A stretch of DNA of 64,000 bases from Urechidicola vernalis. GTDB lineage: Bacteria > Bacteroidota > Bacteroidia > Flavobacteriales > Flavobacteriaceae. Shown here one piece after another: positions 37,331 to 46,670 of the stretch. Location of the stretch: contig NZ_JAVRHV010000003.1 in the NCBI RefSeq assembly GCF_031846385.1, forward strand, positions 186,001 to 250,000, read 5' to 3'. The position numbers and the translations under genes were made by a program. Each line of letters opens with the position of its first letter. The first letter of the stretch is position 1. Under the pieces are notes generated by a model, which saw nothing but the letters and a program-made list of their open reading frames with translations, was not told the origin of the DNA and did not search any database.

Positions 37331-37548
37331 AGCATTGAATTTTTTCAACAATTTAAGGATAATATTTTTTGTACCACTAACATTCTCTAATAACTAAATA
37401 TACCTTCGATCAATTACTTTTAAAAGAGGTTAAAAAAATGACTAATAATTGTTTTGAGGTCTAAAAGTTTAAATTACTTTATTTAAGTACTAATTAATTC
37501 GTTTTAATGACTTTTATCATGATTTTTAACCATTTAGAGGATTAATTT

Positions 37549-37569
37549 TATACATAATTTAAATGTATA
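37549..37569. promoter_or_regulatory. Palindrome just upstream of the CBS gene
   Basis: TATACAT (37549-37555) and ATGTATA (37563-37569) around a seven-base AT spacer, four bases before the ATG at 37574. In so AT-rich a region this may be chance. Confidence 0.25.
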
Positions 37570-37573
37570 TATC

Positions 37574-37993
37574 ATGAAAAAACGTGCTCCAGTATCAACC
37601 ATAATGACAAGCGAAATAATAACTTTAAATACGACAGATAACCTGATGAAGGCCGAACAGTTGTTTAGAGAAAATAAAATCCGTCATATTCCTGTAGTAA
37701 GTGGTGAAAAAATTATCGGAATACTTAGCTATACGGATTTACTTCGTATCAGTTTTGCAGATTCTTTTAATGAAGACGAAAATACGGTGGATGCCGTTGT
37801 CTATAATATGTTTACCATTGAACAAGTAATGGCAAAAAATTTGGTTAGTGTCTCTTCTACTACAACTATTAAAGATGTGGCTCATATTTTAGCGAATAAC
37901 GAATTCCATGCCCTACCTGTTGTGGATGATTGGAAGTTAGTAGGTATTGTAACAACAACTGATTTGATCAATTATTTATTAGATCAATTTTAA
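37574..37993 (+). CDS. CBS-domain pair protein
   Basis: 139 residues, consisting only of two CBS motifs: about 8-62 (VSTIMTSEIITLNTTDNLMK, RHIPVVSGEKIIGILSYTDLL) and about 82-139 (VMAKNLVSVSSTTTIKDVAHI, HALPVVDDWKLVGIVTTTDL). Such pairs bind adenine nucleotides and act as small energy sensors. It stands alone between convergent/divergent neighbours, so no target is visible. Confidence 0.93.
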   Translation: MKKRAPVSTIMTSEIITLNTTDNLMKAEQLFRENKIRHIPVVSGEKIIGILSYTDLLRISFADSFNEDENTVDAVVYNMFTIEQVMAKNLVSVSSTTTIKDVAHILANNEFHALPVVDDWKLVGIVTTTDLINYLLDQF

Positions 37994-37996
37994 AAT

Positions 37997-38024
37997 AAAA
38001 AAGGCTCCATAATGGAGCCTTTTT
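37997..38024. terminator. Bidirectional terminator between CBS gene and beta-helix gene
   Basis: GGCTCCA (38003-38009) and TGGAGCC (38013-38019), three-base loop, flanked by complementary A (37997-38002) and T (38020-38024) tracts. Confidence 0.9.
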
Positions 38025-38071
38025 ATTGAATTTAAATTAAGGAATAAATCAAATTTTAGGGTTGAATAATA

Positions 38072-39580
38072 TTATTTTCCAATGGTTAAAATGTATTCTG
38101 CAACTGCCAATTTTGCTTCTGGTGATAAATGATTTTGAGGTGGCATTTCTGGATAATCCTCTCTTAAATTTTTTGGAGCACTCATGTATTCTACCATCGC
38201 TTCTGGTCTGTCTTTATAAATCATTTGAATAACTTCTACAGGAACTCCAATAAGTCTTTGGTTTACTGCATGGCATCCAGAACAAACACCGTAATATGTG
38301 AACTCACCCAATTGCTCTTTTGTTATATCTCTATGTTCTGCCGGTTTATCTAATAAGAAAGATTTTACGCCATAAGAAGTTTCAATTTTAGGGTTGCCAA
38401 ATTTACCAATACCAAAAGTTACATATCGATCTCGGTTTGCAATAGTACTACCAGTTCCACCGCCAATAGCTAACACATCAGGACCTCTGTCTTTAAATTG
38501 AGCCTTCATTAATAATTTTACCTCTCCAATTGGATTTTTGCCATTTCTAAACATATAGTTGTTTAAAACGGTTACATTATCTGGGTTTGGTTCAGATTCT
38601 GGATCTCTAGACGCTTTTATGCCACCGCTTTCAAAGTCAGTAATTAAAATACCAACATTATCGTTTCCTGTAATCATGTTATCCTCAATAATAACATCAT
38701 CGGCAGCCATTACTAATATTCCAGTTCCTGGAGGAATCCCTGCTACTGTTGACCCTGGAGTAGCAAAATTTTCGTGATTATTAGCATTTACAAAGTTGTT
38801 TCGTATAATAATATCATAAGTAGTTTTTATAGGTAACCCCGGAGTAATGAATGCTAAGATTCCACCGGCATTGTCATAAACATTATTGTTTTCTGCAATA
38901 CAATGGCGCGAGTTTTCAAACTCGATACCTGCAACATTACCGAAAACTTCGTTATGTAAAACATCTATATTATCACACATTCCAACGTAAATGGCAGCAT
39001 CTTCAATACCAGTTAACGTATTGTATTCAATCAGTCCATTTTTGCCATACTGAGGGAAAATACCGTAAACACCAGTGTCTATAACCCAGTTATTTCTTAT
39101 TACAAAGTTATTTCCAGCTTGCCCCATAATTCCGTTACCCTTGTATTTAGTAATTTTGAATCCTTCAATATGAATACCGTTCCCTGAATATAAAAAGGCA
39201 TCATTCAATTCTGTTTTACCATCTAAAGTTGGCCATTCTCCATCTTCAATAATACCTTGAAAAGTAATATCATTTTTATCTACATATACCGTTTCAGAAT
39301 ACGTTCCAGGATAAACTCTTATCAAGTCTCCCGCATTTGCTTTTTTTACAGCATCCATTATTAAATCTCCATCCTTTACTTCAAAAATTTCTCCAGTAAA
39401 TTCTTTCGCTTGATTTAATACAGCTTCTCCAGCTCCTGCATTTCTATACAACGCGTTTTTGACCAATTGTGTTTCTGCAGTTGGGCTAAATAATTTGTAG
39501 CCAGCAAATATTCCTGCTCCTATAAATAATAGGGCAAAAAATATTCGTTTTCCAATCGATGGTTTTTTAGATGTTCCCAT
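38072..39580 (-). CDS. Parallel beta-helix protein with C-terminal cytochrome c domain
   Basis: 502 residues. An N-terminal TM (FFALLFIGAGIFAGYKLF) anchors it in the membrane with the rest outside. Residues about 70-350 are right-handed beta-helix repeats of the NosD/CASH type (e.g. FQGIIEDGEWPTLDG, NNFVIRNNWVIDTGVYGIF, IEYNTLTGIEDAAIYV, NVTVLNNYMFRNG). The last 70 residues form a mono-haem cytochrome c domain with CSGCH (433-437) and a Met ligand candidate in YPEMPPQ. Beta-helix domains bind or act on polysaccharides or metals. 11 bases after the MauG-like gene: a co-transcribed haem pair. Confidence 0.88.
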   Translation of the reverse strand: MGTSKKPSIGKRIFFALLFIGAGIFAGYKLFSPTAETQLVKNALYRNAGAGEAVLNQAKEFTGEIFEVKDGDLIMDAVKKANAGDLIRVYPGTYSETVYVDKNDITFQGIIEDGEWPTLDGKTELNDAFLYSGNGIHIEGFKITKYKGNGIMGQAGNNFVIRNNWVIDTGVYGIFPQYGKNGLIEYNTLTGIEDAAIYVGMCDNIDVLHNEVFGNVAGIEFENSRHCIAENNNVYDNAGGILAFITPGLPIKTTYDIIIRNNFVNANNHENFATPGSTVAGIPPGTGILVMAADDVIIEDNMITGNDNVGILITDFESGGIKASRDPESEPNPDNVTVLNNYMFRNGKNPIGEVKLLMKAQFKDRGPDVLAIGGGTGSTIANRDRYVTFGIGKFGNPKIETSYGVKSFLLDKPAEHRDITKEQLGEFTYYGVCSGCHAVNQRLIGVPVEVIQMIYKDRPEAMVEYMSAPKNLREDYPEMPPQNHLSPEAKLAVAEYILTIGK

Positions 39581-39591
39581 GGTTTTTGTTT

Positions 39592-40818
39592 TTATGAGTT
39601 GTTTTGTTTTGTTTTTAATTCTGAAGGTAAAACCTTCGGTATTCTTGGTTTAAAGGATTCGTCCGTTAAAGTCTTTAAAAAATCGACTAAGCGATCTAAT
39701 TCTGTATCTGTTAAATTCGGTTCCCAAATATGCCAATGAATAAATAAATCTTCTCCTTCGGGTACGGCATGTCCCCGTCCTTTGGTGTAAAATTCAACCG
39801 CCTCTCTAAGTGTTTTGAATTTACCCGAATGCATATATGGTGCTGTTTTTTCAATATTTCTTAAAGTAGGTACTTTAAAACCTGCTCTTCTAGATGGGTC
39901 GTTAAAAGTTATTTCCGCTCCAGGATCCAATGGTAATCCATCTTGTTCTGGAGTGCCAATTACGGCTACTTGCTGATTTGTAAATAGCGGTGGCGTGTGA
40001 CATTCCGCACAACGCGCAACAAATGATCTAAAGATATTTAATCCTTTAATTTCGTTTTCATTCAATGCTTCATGATACCCATGTGCATATTGATCATATT
40101 TACTGTTTAATGAAATCAAAGAGGTTTCAAATGCTGCGATAGATGTATAAACTTCATGTAATTGAATACTATCATTATAATCTCTATTTGGAAAAGCTTT
40201 TGCAAATAATTCGCGATATGTTTCGATTCCATTTAAGGTTTCAAACAATTGTTCTTCAGTGTTACCCATTTCTTCTTCCGAATACAACGGCCCTAACATT
40301 TGTTGTTCTAAACTACCTGCCCTTGCATCCCAAAAAAGACTTTTTAAATAACCAACATTCCAAAGTGTGGGGGAGGAGCGCTTCATTTTTGCATTATGTA
40401 TTCCAGTTCCGAGAGCTTTGCCATCACTAAAGCCTTGGTTCGGGTCATGACAACTTGCGCATGAGACAGAACCATCGCCAGATAAGGCTGGGTCAAAAAA
40501 CAAATATCTTCCTAAATCTATTTGTTGTGGGCTAAAACCTTCTCTTATTTTTGGTAAGCCAGATTTTAATCCACCAACACCTCTGTTCTCGTAAGTATCG
40601 TAAACATATTGATCGTATAAATTACGAGCAACACATTCATTGTTTTCATTTAATTGAAATCCTGGCGGACAATTAGAATTTAATGTGATATCGTTAGAAT
40701 TATTTTTAACTTCAACGTATTCCTTTTCTTCATTACTCTTTGTATTAGAGCATGAAGCCATAAGAATCAAACTAATTGAAACCAATAGGAGTTGATATAT
40801 GTTTTTAATTTTTCTCAT
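39592..40818 (-). CDS. MauG/di-haem cytochrome c peroxidase-family lipoprotein
   Basis: 408 residues with lipobox MASC (20-23). Two haem-binding motifs, CASCH (120-124) and CAECH (270-274), plus LGRYLFFDPALSGDG, RSSPTLWN and VPTLRNIEKTAPYMHSG, all typical of bacterial CCP/MauG proteins. These reduce peroxide or oxidise protein or small-molecule substrates through a high-valent haem. A Cys-containing segment (CPPGFQLNENNECV, 50-63) precedes the core and is an unusual extension that could form a disulfide. Follows the PKD gene after a hairpin. Confidence 0.92.
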   Translation of the reverse strand: MRKIKNIYQLLLVSISLILMASCSNTKSNEEKEYVEVKNNSNDITLNSNCPPGFQLNENNECVARNLYDQYVYDTYENRGVGGLKSGLPKIREGFSPQQIDLGRYLFFDPALSGDGSVSCASCHDPNQGFSDGKALGTGIHNAKMKRSSPTLWNVGYLKSLFWDARAGSLEQQMLGPLYSEEEMGNTEEQLFETLNGIETYRELFAKAFPNRDYNDSIQLHEVYTSIAAFETSLISLNSKYDQYAHGYHEALNENEIKGLNIFRSFVARCAECHTPPLFTNQQVAVIGTPEQDGLPLDPGAEITFNDPSRRAGFKVPTLRNIEKTAPYMHSGKFKTLREAVEFYTKGRGHAVPEGEDLFIHWHIWEPNLTDTELDRLVDFLKTLTDESFKPRIPKVLPSELKTKQNNS

Positions 40819-40832
40819 TTTTTAAATTGTAA

Positions 40833-40870
40833 AATCAAGGAACTCTTTCAAATTTTGGAGTTCCTTGATT
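40833..40870 (-). terminator. Hairpin between the PKD and MauG-like genes (terminator or attenuator)
   Basis: 13-bp perfect arms 40833-40845 and 40858-40870 with a 12-base loop. On the minus strand it is followed by TTTT and then mixed bases. Because the next gene starts within 15 bases, partial read-through could set a lower level of the haem proteins than of SusCD. Confidence 0.75.
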
Positions 40871-40897
40871 CTACGGCTCAATAATTTTATTTGTTAA

Positions 40898-41851
40898 TTA
40901 CATTGCTTCAAAAGACAAATGGAACATTAACGTTGGGAATGTGTACAAATCAGGATGCGGTACAGCACCAATAGATAAGGCTACATTCATAGTTGTTTCA
41001 TCAATACTTTTAATAATTGTAAAGGCATTTGCATCTTTAAATCCGAAATAATCACCAGTAATTAATCTTTGATGTCCAGTGAAGTTTGCCTGATAAGGCG
41101 CTCCTGTTGCTGGGTCAGTAGCCATTACAGAAAAATCTTCTTCATCTATACTCCAAGTTGCATCAGTTGCAGGCGTATATAATACATTTGCCAATGGTAC
41201 CAAATTTGGATCCCAAGAGACTTCTCTAATATCAGCACCTCTTTCAAAATTAGCATAAATTAATCCCATTAAACTGTTTCCATCTTTATTGTCTATTACA
41301 TATCTACCATCATGAATAAAGGTAAACGTATCCTCGTATGAAGCACCTAACCCTACTGCATGTAATAAATTATCTATAGAAGGTTGAAAAATTGATAAAC
41401 TATTTTCTACACCACTGGCTCCTTCAATACCTGCAGTATATGCCGCTTTCAATCTCCAAGATTTTCCTTCCGGTTTTGCCGGTCCACCAGTTAAAAGAAT
41501 TTCTAACGATGGTAAAATGGTTACAGTTTTTGTTTCTGTAAAAGAACTTCCAGAACCCACAGCTGTAAGACTCACTTCATAATCTCCGGCTGCTGCATAA
41601 GCATGAACTGGATCTTCTTCTGCACTCGTATTTCCATCACCAAAATCCCATGAAAAAGAATCAGTATCATCAGAGACTTTTCCATTAAATGTTACTAACG
41701 AACCTTCAACTAAAAATTGAAAGTCTGACAATGGTTTGTGCATGACCATATCATCATCGTCGTCATCACATTGTACCAATGCTAATGACAAAATGGCTAT
41801 AAATAATAATTTGAATGATTTCATATTTTTAAATTTTTTCATCGTTGTCAT
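40898..41851 (-). CDS. PKD-domain lipoprotein encoded with SusCD
   Basis: 317 residues from the first ATG; other ATGs at 41842 and 41824 are equally possible. The last gives the neatest lipoprotein signal, MKSFKLLFIAILSLALVQC. An Asp run follows the lipid Cys, and a PKD domain (about 45-115) shows FSWDFGDGNTSAEEDPVHAYAAAGDYEVSLTA. The remaining 200 residues have no recognised domain but contain WRL and WSIDEEDFSV strands like those of SusE/SusF-type surface glycan-binding lipoproteins. Position after susD supports a surface-binding role for the imported ligand. Confidence 0.85.
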   Translation of the reverse strand: MTTMKKFKNMKSFKLLFIAILSLALVQCDDDDDDMVMHKPLSDFQFLVEGSLVTFNGKVSDDTDSFSWDFGDGNTSAEEDPVHAYAAAGDYEVSLTAVGSGSSFTETKTVTILPSLEILLTGGPAKPEGKSWRLKAAYTAGIEGASGVENSLSIFQPSIDNLLHAVGLGASYEDTFTFIHDGRYVIDNKDGNSLMGLIYANFERGADIREVSWDPNLVPLANVLYTPATDATWSIDEEDFSVMATDPATGAPYQANFTGHQRLITGDYFGFKDANAFTIIKSIDETTMNVALSIGAVPHPDLYTFPTLMFHLSFEAM

Positions 41852-41853
41852 TT

Positions 41854-43332
41854 TTAGTTTTTATCCCACCAAATTGGCGTATCAATTTTATTGGCACCTT
41901 GTCTGTTAATAGCTTCAGAAGCATTTGTTCCGTTAGAACTCATCTCAAATGAACTATATAAAAAACGCGTAGGTAAGATTCCATTTGTAGCACCTTTCTC
42001 CAAATCAGGATCTGTTCTTTGTTCAATAACAGGATATCCAGTTCGTCTAATATGAGTCCAACCTTCGTAATAATTTGGCGTTAAAGCAATCCACATTTGT
42101 GTCCCTAATTGCTCTTCTTGCTCATCAACTGAACCAGTAAGTGTAGCAGTTGGGCTTGCCAAGAACGATGTGATTTCTGCAGCATCTATATCCCACTGTT
42201 CTAAGGATGCTTCAATTCCCATTCTGTATAAGTTATTTGCATCAGTAGGGTTGTTGTCATAAATCAATGCAATTTCTGCTCTAAGGAAATATATTTCTGA
42301 AGCTGTCATTAGGAAAATTTTACTGTCTTTTGAAGAAAGTGGAATTCCCATATCTGACTTACTTGCAAAATCTGATTGACCAAAAGCCTCATCATTCAAT
42401 CCGTTTTTCTGACCTGTATAATTTCCATTCCCGTCCTTTTCAACAAATACTGATAATCTAGGATCTGCAGTTCCTTCTAATTGACCAATAAACATTGTAG
42501 ACATTTTAATAGAAGGAAATCCTGTTCTTCTTCCGTACCATGCATTTCCTTGTCCTTCAGTTTCTATCATATAAGCATTATGTGCATTGTCTTCCATTAA
42601 AGGTTCCGATAAACAAAGTGCTACTACTTGTTGAGACAGCGTTGGATTTACAAAACGCATTCGCATTGCTAAGCGCAATCGCATTGAGTTTGCCATACGT
42701 ACCCATCGATCTAAATCATTATCAAAAACAGGATCAGAGTCTGGGTATCCCATTGCTGGATCAGCCGTTTTTAGAACATTTATACTTTGTGATAAACGAT
42801 CAATTAGGTCGTTATAAATAAATTCTTGTGTATCGTATTTTGGTGTTAAGATATCTTCTGTTTTTCCTTTGCCACCTTCGGTGTAAGGAACTTCTCCAAA
42901 CCCATCAGTAATTCTAGCAAATCCCATGGCAGCAACCACATCAGCAATTGCATGGCGGACAGGGTTCTCCGTTTCTGGTTCAGATGTTAAAACAAGAACT
43001 TCTTCAATATGTTTTATAACACCACTATACATGCCATTATAAATTCCATTGTAATTTCCATCAAAACCGTCAGTATATTGATCTGGTTGTCTTGCCGTAC
43101 TTCCGGCTACATAATAATGGCCATATTGTCCAGCAAATCTATATGAACCTTCATCTAAGGTTCCATTAAATAAACTTCTTGCCGCATTGGCAAATAACGG
43201 TGCGTCATCTATACTGGTAACGTTGTTTGGATTTTCACGAACATCTTCTAAAGTGTCTTCACAAGATGTTACTACGAATCCAACCAATAAAATAACTAAA
43301 ACCTTATATGCTATATTTTGTAAATTTTTCAT
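41854..43332 (-). CDS. SusD/RagB-family outer-membrane lipoprotein
   Basis: 492 residues, lipobox VTSC at about 21-24. A SusD-like-2 type sequence with tetratricopeptide-style helices: RWVRMANSMRLRLAMRMRFV (about 210-229), the SEIYFLRAEIALIY segment, and the C-terminal GWTHIRRTGYPVI then RFLYSSFEMSSN and the PIWWD end. It forms the lid on the SusC channel and binds the ligand at the cell surface. 11 bases after susC. Confidence 0.95.
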   Translation of the reverse strand: MKNLQNIAYKVLVILLVGFVVTSCEDTLEDVRENPNNVTSIDDAPLFANAARSLFNGTLDEGSYRFAGQYGHYYVAGSTARQPDQYTDGFDGNYNGIYNGMYSGVIKHIEEVLVLTSEPETENPVRHAIADVVAAMGFARITDGFGEVPYTEGGKGKTEDILTPKYDTQEFIYNDLIDRLSQSINVLKTADPAMGYPDSDPVFDNDLDRWVRMANSMRLRLAMRMRFVNPTLSQQVVALCLSEPLMEDNAHNAYMIETEGQGNAWYGRRTGFPSIKMSTMFIGQLEGTADPRLSVFVEKDGNGNYTGQKNGLNDEAFGQSDFASKSDMGIPLSSKDSKIFLMTASEIYFLRAEIALIYDNNPTDANNLYRMGIEASLEQWDIDAAEITSFLASPTATLTGSVDEQEEQLGTQMWIALTPNYYEGWTHIRRTGYPVIEQRTDPDLEKGATNGILPTRFLYSSFEMSSNGTNASEAINRQGANKIDTPIWWDKN

Positions 43333-43343
43333 CTTAGTTTATT

Positions 43344-46300
43344 TTAAAAGTTTAGTCTTAAATTAATTCCATAAGTCCTAGTAGATGGCAATGAAGCATG
43401 TTCTAGCGCTGTTGCGGTTGGACTACTTCCATTACTTGCATCAGGATCTAAATCTCCATTCGGATTGTAGATAAAGAACAAATCTCTTCCTACAGCCGAA
43501 ACCGTTGCACCTTGGATACCGACACTGTTCAATGCCTTTTTAGGTATGTCATAAGAAATAACCAATTCTTTAAATTTCACATTTGAAGCATCAAAAATTA
43601 AATCTTTTCTGATGTTACTAACGAAATTATTGGTGTAATTTTTAAGTAGTGGACTGATTGGTACTGTGTTTTCAAACCCAGTGTTTTCATTAATTCCTTC
43701 TTCTATGATTCCTGTTTCTCTACCTATAAGTGAGGTAGCGTCCGTTCCAAACATTTGTCGGTAACCTCTTCCCCAAGAGAAGAATTCACCGCCGCTTTGA
43801 TAACTGATTAAAGTTCTAACTGAGAAGTTTTTGAAACTAAAGTTATTAGAAATACCTCCATAAAAATCTGGGTTGATTGAGCCTAGTTTAATGCGCTCTC
43901 CAGGTTGCGCCAACCCTTCATCAGTAATTAGTTTTGTTCCAAAATTATCTCGTAAATAATCCAGTCCGTAAATTGTTCCAAATTCCTCCCCTGGTCTTGC
44001 TTCTATAGAAACACCCATTAAAGAATTAAGTGTAATACTCTCTAAGGACTCATCAATACTTTCAACAGTTGATTTACTTTTGGTAATTGATAATCCCATG
44101 TCCCAAGTAAACTTGTCATTCTGAATAGGAACAAGGTTTAACTGTGTTTCAAACCCCTTGTTTTTGATAGAGCCAGCATTTGTGGTATAAGAAGAAAACC
44201 CTGTACTTCCAGAAATTGGAACAGCCATAATTTGATCTTCTGTTAATGTCTCATAATATGTAAAATCTAAATGGATTCTATTGTTGAAGAATCCAAGTTC
44301 TGTACCTACTTCCCAAGAATGAGAAACTTCTGGTCTAAGATTTGGATTTGGCAATGACCCCGGAATAGAAGCCACAGTATAATCTAATGTTCTTGCCTGA
44401 TTAATACTATAAGATGATTGTGTTCTATAAGGACTTGTGTCATTACCTACTTTAGCGTAAGATGCTCTAACCTTTCCTTTGTTAAAAGTGTCAGATTCAA
44501 TTCCGAAGAATTTAGAAAATAAGAAACTTAGATTTTCTGAATGATACCAGTACGAATCATTATCTGCTGGTAATGCAGATGAATTATCGTTTCTTATAGT
44601 TGCATCTAAATATACATAACCACCATAACTTATTTGACCAAGACCATAGTATGAATACACAATTTTTTCCCATTCGTAATCAGAATCTCCTACTACAGCA
44701 TAGTTTGAGATTCTATAAAAATCGGGAACTTTTTCATCGCTTCCCCAAACACTTATTGAACTACCACCATCAGAGCGGTAATTAGCACCAACACTAGCGG
44801 TTACGTTGAAACCAGAAAAATCCTTAGTATAGGTTCCTAAAATATCAGAGTTCCATGAAGTGCTTTTACTGCTAGAATTAGAATAACCTCCAAGTCCGTT
44901 GTATTGCGCTTGTGCACCTGCTGCTGCATGAGTAGTGAAGTCTGTAACTACATAGTTTAAACCTGTTTTACCGGTAATGTAGAAGTTGTCAGAAACATCC
45001 CATTTTGCAGAAAAGGCTCCTTGAAAGCGATCTCTATTATCTTCATTATACACATTTTTAAGTGCCCAATACGGGTTGTTAAATGTGTTGTCTAAGTTCC
45101 ATTTTATTTCATTTCCGTCTGCATCTTCTATATTGTTTTTGGCATCTTCCAAACGAATATCTCTAGGCATTAAGGCTAGTTGAAGTGCGGTATTTGCCGC
45201 GCCTTCTCCTAATTCCGGTCTGTTCTTAACTTTAGATTTTATATAAGTTACTTTGCCATCTATCTTTAATTTGTCAGATAAATTTGACGACGCTCTAAAG
45301 TTAATCGTGTTTTTATCTAAGGTATTGTTAGGGATTGTTCCGTCTGTATTTTGGTTTGTTATGGATACTCTAAAAGAACTCTCGTCTGTATTTCCTTCAA
45401 ACGCAACTCCGTTTGTAAAGGAATAACCAGTTTGATAAAATTCTTTGTATGGGTTGCCTTCTCTTGGAGAAAACACATCATCATTTCCTAACCAGTTTAC
45501 ATAATCTTGTCCCTCCATTTTTGGTCCGTAACTCCAAGAACTTGGATAGTCTAAGTTCGGTCTTCCATCACCTCCAATAGGCGAGAAAGCGCCGAAAGCA
45601 CCCATCCCATATTCGTTTTGTAATTTTGGAGTTAACATTATTTCAGTCACATTAAAAGAAGAATTTACAGTAACTCCAATTCCATTTTGAGTCGTTCCTG
45701 ATTTTGTCGTAACTAAAATTACACCATGCATACCTAAAGATCCATAAGCAGCCGCTGCTCCTGCACCTTTTAATACAGTTATAGAGGCTACATCTTCTGG
45801 GTTTATGTCAGAAAGAGCGTCACCACGGTCAATACCTCCGTTTGGATTTCCACCACTACTGCTATTGGAAACAGGAATACCATCAATTACAACCAAAGGT
45901 CTGTTAGAGCCGTCAATAGTCGTAATACCTCTTAATAAAATCCTTGAAGAGCCATCTACACCTGTATTACCTTGTGTAATTTGAAGGCCTGAAACCTTGC
46001 CTTGTAAAGAATTCATTACGTTATTTTCTTGCGCAACAGCAAACTCTTCTGGTTCGACCTGCTGAACAGAATACCCCAATGATGCTTTGTCTCTCTCAAT
46101 ATCTAAAGCCGTAATTACAACCTCGTCTAAACTTTGAGCATCTATCTCTAATTGCACGTTTATAATAGTTTGAGATCCAACTAAAATTTCTTGAGTTTTA
46201 TAACCAATAAATGAAAACACAAGGATTGTACTTTCGTCAACTCCGCTTATTGAGTAATTACCGTCAAAATCGGCAGGGACACCTTTTTCGGTCCCTTTGA

Positions 46301-46427
46301 CATTTACACTAACTCCGGGTAGAGGGTCTTTTGTTTCTTGATCTAGAATCTGTCCAGAAACTGATTTTTGAGAATAACTTGCAATGGAATAAACAATTGC
46401 AAATAGTGTTAGTAATAGTTTGTTCAT
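43344..46427 (-). CDS. SusC/RagA-family TonB-linked outer-membrane transporter
   Basis: 1027 residues. Signal peptide (KLLLTLFAIVYSIASYSQ), then a CarboxypepD_reg-like domain (about 20-100, GQILDQETKDPLPGVSVNVK), then the plug (about 110-240; QGKVSGLQITQGN, RILLRGITTIDGSNRPLVVI, ITVLKGAGAAAAYGSLG) and a 22-strand barrel ending in RTYGINLRLNF with the C-terminal aromatic expected for BAM targeting. Imports large substrates with TonB energy. A TetR-like palindrome lies 110-127 bases upstream of the ATG. Confidence 0.96.
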   Translation of the reverse strand: MNKLLLTLFAIVYSIASYSQKSVSGQILDQETKDPLPGVSVNVKGTEKGVPADFDGNYSISGVDESTILVFSFIGYKTQEILVGSQTIINVQLEIDAQSLDEVVITALDIERDKASLGYSVQQVEPEEFAVAQENNVMNSLQGKVSGLQITQGNTGVDGSSRILLRGITTIDGSNRPLVVIDGIPVSNSSSGGNPNGGIDRGDALSDINPEDVASITVLKGAGAAAAYGSLGMHGVILVTTKSGTTQNGIGVTVNSSFNVTEIMLTPKLQNEYGMGAFGAFSPIGGDGRPNLDYPSSWSYGPKMEGQDYVNWLGNDDVFSPREGNPYKEFYQTGYSFTNGVAFEGNTDESSFRVSITNQNTDGTIPNNTLDKNTINFRASSNLSDKLKIDGKVTYIKSKVKNRPELGEGAANTALQLALMPRDIRLEDAKNNIEDADGNEIKWNLDNTFNNPYWALKNVYNEDNRDRFQGAFSAKWDVSDNFYITGKTGLNYVVTDFTTHAAAGAQAQYNGLGGYSNSSSKSTSWNSDILGTYTKDFSGFNVTASVGANYRSDGGSSISVWGSDEKVPDFYRISNYAVVGDSDYEWEKIVYSYYGLGQISYGGYVYLDATIRNDNSSALPADNDSYWYHSENLSFLFSKFFGIESDTFNKGKVRASYAKVGNDTSPYRTQSSYSINQARTLDYTVASIPGSLPNPNLRPEVSHSWEVGTELGFFNNRIHLDFTYYETLTEDQIMAVPISGSTGFSSYTTNAGSIKNKGFETQLNLVPIQNDKFTWDMGLSITKSKSTVESIDESLESITLNSLMGVSIEARPGEEFGTIYGLDYLRDNFGTKLITDEGLAQPGERIKLGSINPDFYGGISNNFSFKNFSVRTLISYQSGGEFFSWGRGYRQMFGTDATSLIGRETGIIEEGINENTGFENTVPISPLLKNYTNNFVSNIRKDLIFDASNVKFKELVISYDIPKKALNSVGIQGATVSAVGRDLFFIYNPNGDLDPDASNGSSPTATALEHASLPSTRTYGINLRLNF

Positions 46428-46504
46428 AAATTTAATAATTTTTGATTATTAATACTGGTTTTCCGGTTGAGGAATTCTCTATTTCAAAGCTCTTTTATTG
46501 TTGA

Positions 46505-46526
46505 TTTAACTAGAAATTAAGTTAAA
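46505..46526. promoter_or_regulatory. Inverted repeat near the susC operator
   Basis: TTTAAC (46505-46510) and GTTAAA (46521-46526), ten bases apart, lying between the TetR-type palindrome and susC. AT-rich and therefore weak. Confidence 0.25.
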
Positions 46527-46536
46527 ATTTTTACAA

Positions 46537-46554
46537 ACCGACCGTTCGTTCGGT
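46537..46554. promoter_or_regulatory. TetR-type operator upstream of susC
   Basis: ACCGACCGTTCGTTCGGT is palindromic at 14 of 18 positions and is a GC-rich island within very AT-rich DNA, the usual look of a TetR/AcrR operator. It sits between tetR and susC. Confidence 0.65.
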
Positions 46555-46670
46555 TGCAATATAAAATTTTTTTTTGTTTAAAATAAAATTAAGAAAATAA
46601 AAAATCAAAATTTAACTTTTGGAAACTGCTTATTGTGAGTAGTTTAGTTGCTTAAAAGTCGAGAGCCAAT

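Noticed and set aside
37331..37351. N-terminal extension of the alpha/beta hydrolase from TTG
   Set aside because: The ATG at 37330 gives a normal signal peptide directly; the extra seven residues would lengthen its n-region for no reason.
46555..46670. A small gene or sRNA in the AT-rich gap between tetR and susC
   Set aside because: Only homopolymer-rich AT sequence is visible, with no open frame or stable hairpin beyond the palindromes already listed.
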